Part shown: in pieces, positions 59,925 through 64,000 of the stretch
Layout: the number at the start of each line of letters is the position of its first letter
Position numbering within the stretch: the first letter of the stretch is position 1
Source: Echinometra lucunter
Taxonomy: Eukaryota > Echinodermata > Echinoidea > Camarodonta > Echinometridae
Direction of reading: 5' to 3'
DNA: 64,000 nucleotides
Assembly: GCA_029962745.1 (NCBI GenBank)
Contig: CM057154.1
Span: 25,915,808-25,979,807 of the forward strand
Position numbers and translations under genes: made by a program
The notes under the pieces: model-generated
Seen by the model: the letters and a program-made list of their open reading frames with translations, nothing else
Told to the model about the DNA's origin: nothing
The model's database searches: none

Positions 59925-61639
59925 CCCAGCACATGATTTAATGTGGGAACTTACTTTTATTTGTTGGTATTGTTCATGACGAATTCGTTGTCTATGTACT
60001 GTGAGTCGATGTCGGAGTGTGTCTCCTGTCTCTCCAATATATTGCTCTCCACAGCCATGACAAGTAATACAATAAATTAAATTCTGCGTAGTACAGGTGA
60101 AGGGAAATGATATTACGAATGGTTAATTTTGATTTTTAAAGAAAAGCTGATTAGTTTCTTTCATATATGGGCACGCTTTGCATCTTTTGTTCGTACATTT
60201 TTTAATACCATTTTCCGACCTATTCTTATCTTGTATTGTATGGGCTGCTCTAGTTAACATGCGTTTTAAGTTTGGGCTTTGCCGTTTACTTAAGATTAGT
60301 TTTGTTCCTTTAAATGCCAGATTTAATTCTTTGTCATTTGAAAGTGTTAACAGTGATTCCTTAATCAGTTTACTAATATTGGGGTTATTTGGATTATGAG
60401 TGTGTATAAATGGTATTGACTGGGTATTGTCTTGTTTTGGTTTACTTGACCTTAGTTCCTCTTGTGAGAGGTTTTCAGCTTTCTTGATACCGTATAGAAT
60501 GATGCTTTCCGGATATTCTCTGTCTTTTAACATGAGGTTTAATTCCAATAAACGTTTCTTGCGTACTTCAGCGTCTGATACGATGGTGCAAATCCGTCTT
60601 GCTAAATTATATGGAACATTAATTTTACAGTGTCTGGGGTGGCAAGTGTAAATACTGATGTGTATCCGTTACTTTATAAAATATGTCAGTTTTAATGTTG
60701 TTCATTTCATTTATTACCGTTATGTCCAAGAAGTTGATTCTATCAGTACTTTCCTCGGATTTGAATGTAATACTTGGGTGGATATGCTGAAGAATATTGT
60801 TAAATAAAGTAATATCCCCAAATTCAGCTTTCCAAATAATAAAGCAGTCATCAAGATATCTAAGCCAGTTTTCCTTTATATAGGATTTGATCGGGATACT
60901 GAAGATTCGTTCTACTTCTGAATGTAATTTTGTTTCTAAATAGCCCATGAATAGGGTAGCATACGTAGGGGCCATTTTGGTTCCCATGGCTGTTCCCCTT
61001 ATTTGTAGATAGAATTCGTTGTCAAAACAGAAGGGGTTATTTGTCAAGATAAACTCTACAGCTTCGATTATGAAATCTTCAGTAAATCGTGAATCAATGA
61101 AATTGCGGTATTTGTTAAGCCAAAAAGTTATGCCTTGTACACCTGCTTCGTGGGGGTATATTAGTATAAAGGCTATTAACGTCATATGTGACGAGGACGG
61201 AGTTATATATTGATGTTGGTAAATGAGTTAAAAAGTCTAAATCATCTCATACAAAACTAGAAACATAACGCGCGAGAGGTTTCAATATAATGTCAATAAA
61301 GTTACTCAATCTGTGTGTTGGGCACACTAGACCAGCTATTATTGGTCTCATTTTTAAATTGTTTGGCCTTTTACAATGGATATATGACGACCTCTTTCTT
61401 TTAATTTCTTCCTGTATATCTTTGCACTGATGAATCTTTGGTAATCCATACAAGTTGCTACTCCTATATTCAAAGCTAAGTAGAAATTCCCTCTCATCTT
61501 TTGTTAGGCAGTGTTTATGTTTATCTATTAGTTTGTGCATTTTATTAATAATTTTATCGTCTGCGTTCTCTTCTAACTTTAAATATGTAGAATTATCCTG
61601 AAGATGTTCTTTCATTTTTGAATTATAAAATTATTATTA

Positions 61640-61698
61640 TATATATACGCATTTGTACACACACACACACACACACACTCACACATATATATATATAT
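61640..61698. repeat. (AC)n and (TA)n microsatellites
   Basis: tatatatacgc, then about 11 AC units and a (TA)n run, directly beside the 5' truncation of the Penelope-like element. Confidence 0.9.
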
Positions 61699-61779
61699 GC
61701 CTATATCAACGTGTAGCATTTTCAATTTGAGGAAATTACGCAACTTGCAATGTGAACCATCCTGCTCTTTTTTTTCAAT

Positions 61780-61868
61780 TTTGCGAGCGAGCGAAGCGAG
61801 TGAGCAAAAAATAACAAATTTGTTGTTATGAGAGAAGGGTTTAGTTATCATATAAGCATAAATGATAC

Positions 61869-61926
<58 letters not shown>

Positions 61927-62260
61927 CCTCGCGGCCAAATATGAACTCTATTTTGTCACATCGCTGGTCCATTGTTGCTGCCCCCAAACCACTCTGTTTT
62001 TTTATATTACGAGCGAGCGAAGCGAGCGAGGAAGCACACACTCTTTATGGTAAATGTAGTAAACCCTTCGGCAAATTACACTGTGAGCCAATGAAACATC
62101 TACATTATCTATTCGGTCTCATCTCACCGAATTCGTTTGCTTTCCAAAACCATTTATATGAAACGAGCGAGCGCAGCGAGCGAGGAAAAATATACCCTTT
62201 TCCATATGATAAAGTTGGTTAAGATACTTAAATGCGAGCGAGCGAAGCGAGCGAGCGCTT
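61780..62260. repeat. cgagcgagcgaagcgagcga words, four copies
   Basis: Centred at about 61795, 62018, 62172 and 62242, spacing 70-225 bp. The same imperfectly palindromic word occurs in the ~165-bp units of the other hAT-like family (14905, 15063, 15233, 39526). Confidence 0.7.
61873..61921. repeat. (TA)n microsatellite, about 24 units
   Basis: Uninterrupted TA run, able to form cruciforms. Confidence 0.95.
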
Positions 62261-62261
62261 C

Positions 62262-62499
62262 GTAGTGTCCCATTTTCTTTGTTTTTTCTTCTTTTACGCT
62301 TTTATTTCACTTCCTTCCTTCCTTTTCCTTTCTTTTCTCTTTCTTTTTTTCTTTTTTCTTTTTTTCTTTTTTTTGTTGGGAAATTATTGGGGGGGGGGGG
62401 TGGCAAAATGATATCTTTCTTTTCTTTTTTTCTTTTTTTTTGTTGGGAAATTATTGGGGGGGTGGCAAAATGATATCTGCCCCCCCCCCCTGCCCCCCA
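62262..62499. repeat. T/C-rich and G-rich right end of the carrier
   Basis: A T/C tract (62275-62375), then two direct copies of ttgttgggaaattattgggg followed by G tracts (62373 and 62441 onward) and a C tract at 62480-62498. Confidence 0.75.
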
Positions 62500-62702
62500 G
62501 GATCGACGCCTCTGAACTCGTGATCTTGTCATCCCCTGCTAAACAAGTCGACTTGCCGAGTTCCAAGAACTTGTCATCTCGTATTCTCTTCCAAAACAAG
62601 TCGATTTACCGAGTTCGAAGAACTCGTCATCTTGTCTTGTAACACGCCCTCTCGTCTTCTTGGCCTAAATTATCTCGCCATCTCAATGGTATTAATAATT
62701 CC

Positions 62703-64000
62703 GTGCCGCGGTAATTTTGGACTACATCATACACTTTGATACTTTATGACACTTTTACCAGTATCAACGAACATCCAACCTTGCTAGTGAAGTACTTTGA
62801 ACGTGATACTCTGAATAGTATTCACTTTCAGACATTTCCCTAGATATTGGCGACCACCTTGGAGATGCTGGACTCCATGGTTTCATGGCTTCCTCACCAC
62901 CATCATACGTTCTAAGTGGTCTGAATAGAGCTCTACATCCCCAAAGCAGAGGTATCGACACCAAAATTATATATCGAAGTCGGGTATGTTTTGGACACCA
63001 TATTGGATTTCCAGGTTTCCTGACCACCATAAGAATATTTCAAGTGGTGTGAATAGATTTCTAGACCCCCCCCCCCCCGACTTAAGGCACAGACACTGAA
63101 AGTATATCTCTGTGATGGATATATACTGATTTATACTGATACTGATTTATAACTACAGGCGTTCATCTTGGACGCTATCTTGAAATATCCACTTTCTGGA
63201 GCCCATGTTCACCAGATTACATCGCATTTCAGAAAAGAAGGACGCTTTCCAAAACTAAATCTTGGTACAATTAAAAACCGTGCAAGCAATCCCCAAAGAA
63301 TTCATGCAGGTTGAAAACGAAGAAAGTAAAACTACCAGTAAGAGTTTTAAAAACTTTGTGCTATCTAAAATTAAGTAGTTTGCTGACATGCGTTCTACTA
63401 TAAGAAATTTTATGAAAAGTCAAAGTCTTAAAGATTATTTCAATATTATCAATGAAATTGACAAGGAGTACAAGGCTTCTTCCCACATATCAAAATATGA
63501 TTTCTATGAACACTACAAATTTCTTCTGAAAGGGATCTAATTCTAATTCTTGGTATAAATGATGAATTGAATTGATGAACTGAAACCTCTGAATTGATAC
63601 AGCAGTTTAAACGTCTTGAAATAACAGGTTTCCTGGAGACGATATGATATTAAATGAATTGTTGAAAAATAGTTCTTAATCTCATTTGAGAACAGTTACT
63701 GTATTAGTTGTTTAGTATGAATTTAGTTTTAGATATTTTTTTTATCTGTATTCATATGCTAATGAGTAAGGTCAATGCCTCACATCTTTTTGTTCATTTT
63801 GAACATTGAATTTATAATAACTGTATATTTTAGTAATGTCATTATCTAATACACTTTGATAACATAACGTTGAGTTCTCTCTAGAAATGATTTGCATGAA
63901 GTGCGTGAAAAGAAGAGGAACATAAAAGTGACATTTCCCCTCGACTCTTACTTAAATTGTTTTGTATAGAAGATTAGATTTGTTGTCTCTCTTCCCGTGC
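62703..64000. repeat. Block X, contig 4 copy; window ends before the Ig exon
   Basis: Same orientation as 2476-3829, and like it lacks the SINE (uninterrupted near 63585). A decayed LINE linker fragment lies at 63230-63540 (plus strand, FYEHYKFLLKG near its end). The last bases match 3770-3800, so an Ig exon copy is expected about 30-50 bp past the window end on the minus strand. Confidence 0.65.

Larger units (their letters stand above)
56637..61618 (-). pseudogene. Penelope-like retroelement (RT + GIY-YIG), broken
   Basis: Minus strand, read from 61618 down. 61247-61615 has the RT start (NLYGLPKIHQ, MRPIIAGLVCPTHRLSNFI). 60625-61185 is in another frame and has RGTAMGTKMAPTYATLFM and the catalytic YLDD box (WLRYLDDCFIIW). 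60123-60548, in a third frame, has SPNLKRMLTRAAHT and a Cys cluster (KCTNKRCKAC), ending in a stop at 60123-60125. Past that stop the frame goes on as a GIY-YIG endonuclease start (LIYCITCHGCGEQYIGETGD, then TLRHRLTVHRQRI) to about 59925. There the LINE interrupts it, and the end of the domain (KEKYFISRFTPSLNAL, stop 56637-56639) is found on the LINE's other side. The RT is 5'-truncated near 61620. Cys cluster plus GIY-YIG suggest the Poseidon/Neptune side of the group; this is tentative. Confidence 0.85.
55579..62514. mobile_element. hAT-like 6.9-kb insertion (carrier)
   Basis: Terminal inverted repeats CAGAGGCGTCGATCC (55579-55593) and its exact complement (62500-62514) are flanked by a perfect 8-bp duplication AACTCGTG (55571-55578 and 62515-62522). 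FB1 near 2229 shows the empty site. Inside, next to the left end, are a G tract and (TA)n; near the right end are four cgagcgagcgaagcgagcga words and C/G tracts. The only coding DNA is a Penelope-like element and a LINE, both secondary insertions as far as I can tell; no hAT transposase is seen, so it was moved in trans. Confidence 0.75.
55102..62702. mobile_element. Foldback element FB5, split by a 6.9-kb insertion
   Basis: Left piece 55102-55578 starts TACAGAAGCTTAAAAGTGCA and changes unit orientation near 55390. Right piece 62515-62702 has aagtcgacttgccgagttcc and the right end ggtattaataattccg. With the insertion removed it aligns to FB1 (1766-2475), which has the uninterrupted site aactcgtgatctt near 2229. 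Confidence 0.75.
25900..64000. repeat. Large inverted duplication 2 (contig 3 against contig 4)
   Basis: Left arm runs from about 26030 to 39423, right arm from 44980 to the window end. Landmark pairs: 39423/44980, 37500/46910, 36950/47460, 35086/49341, 33822/51007, 31930/52905, 30124/55102, 26080/63960. The spacer 39425-44479 is present once. Arm differences include the nested FB3n (left only), the 6.9-kb insertion 55579-62514 (right only) and the SINE (left only). Confidence 0.8.

Overview
This is eukaryotic, AT-rich, intron-and-repeat DNA with almost no host coding sequence. Three immunoglobulin V-type exons with animal splice signals, a tRNA-derived SINE, a Penelope-like element, a LINE, hAT-like short elements and very many poly-G/poly-C tracts point to an invertebrate animal. 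A marine deuterostome, most likely an echinoderm, is my best guess from repeat style and the Ig exons, but no single sequence proves it.

Three runs of exactly 500 N (6748-7247, 18980-19479, 44480-44979) divide the window into four contigs: C1 1-6747, C2 7248-18979, C3 19480-44479 and C4 44980-64000. All four carry versions of one large unit in the orientations minus, plus, plus, minus. In plus orientation its order is: flank with a (CT)n tract - Ig exon - block X (spacer with a decayed LINE fragment, with or without a SINE) - foldback element made of about 53-bp subrepeats - block A (non-coding) - block B (non-coding, with a 55-60 bp minisatellite and hAT-like insertions). C1 is the reverse complement of most of C2, and C4 is the reverse complement of most of C3. 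The two large palindromes are therefore centred on or near assembly gaps. Either this is a segmentally duplicated inverted cluster, or alternative haplotypes were scaffolded side by side in opposite orientation.

Layout. 1-6747: block A, foldback element, X, Ig exon (minus strand), upstream flank. 7248-18979: the mirror image (flank, Ig exon on plus strand, X with SINE, foldback element, LINE remnant, B with an 845-bp hAT-like element, A, a second B with a 367-bp inverted-repeat element). 19480-22800: a separate region with a short inverted-repeat element and a roughly 2-kb field of CAACTGG/CCAGTTG repeats. 22800-39425: flank, Ig exon (plus), X with SINE, nested foldback elements, A, LINE remnant, B with hAT, a partial foldback, then A and B again. 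39425-44479: unique spacer with several tandem repeats. 44980-55578: reverse complement of 29650-39425. 55579-62514: a 6.9-kb insertion bounded by 15-bp inverted repeats and an 8-bp target duplication (hAT-like). It holds a broken Penelope-like element that is itself split by a 5'-truncated LINE with a long open frame. 62515-64000: the rest of the foldback element and X; the window ends before the Ig exon expected in this copy.

The only sequences that look like host protein-coding DNA are the three 348-bp Ig exons (phase 1-1). The LINE reading frame is the only long intact ORF. Everything else is mobile or repetitive DNA, most of it non-autonomous. Boundaries of blocks A, B and X are approximate because alignment was done by eye.
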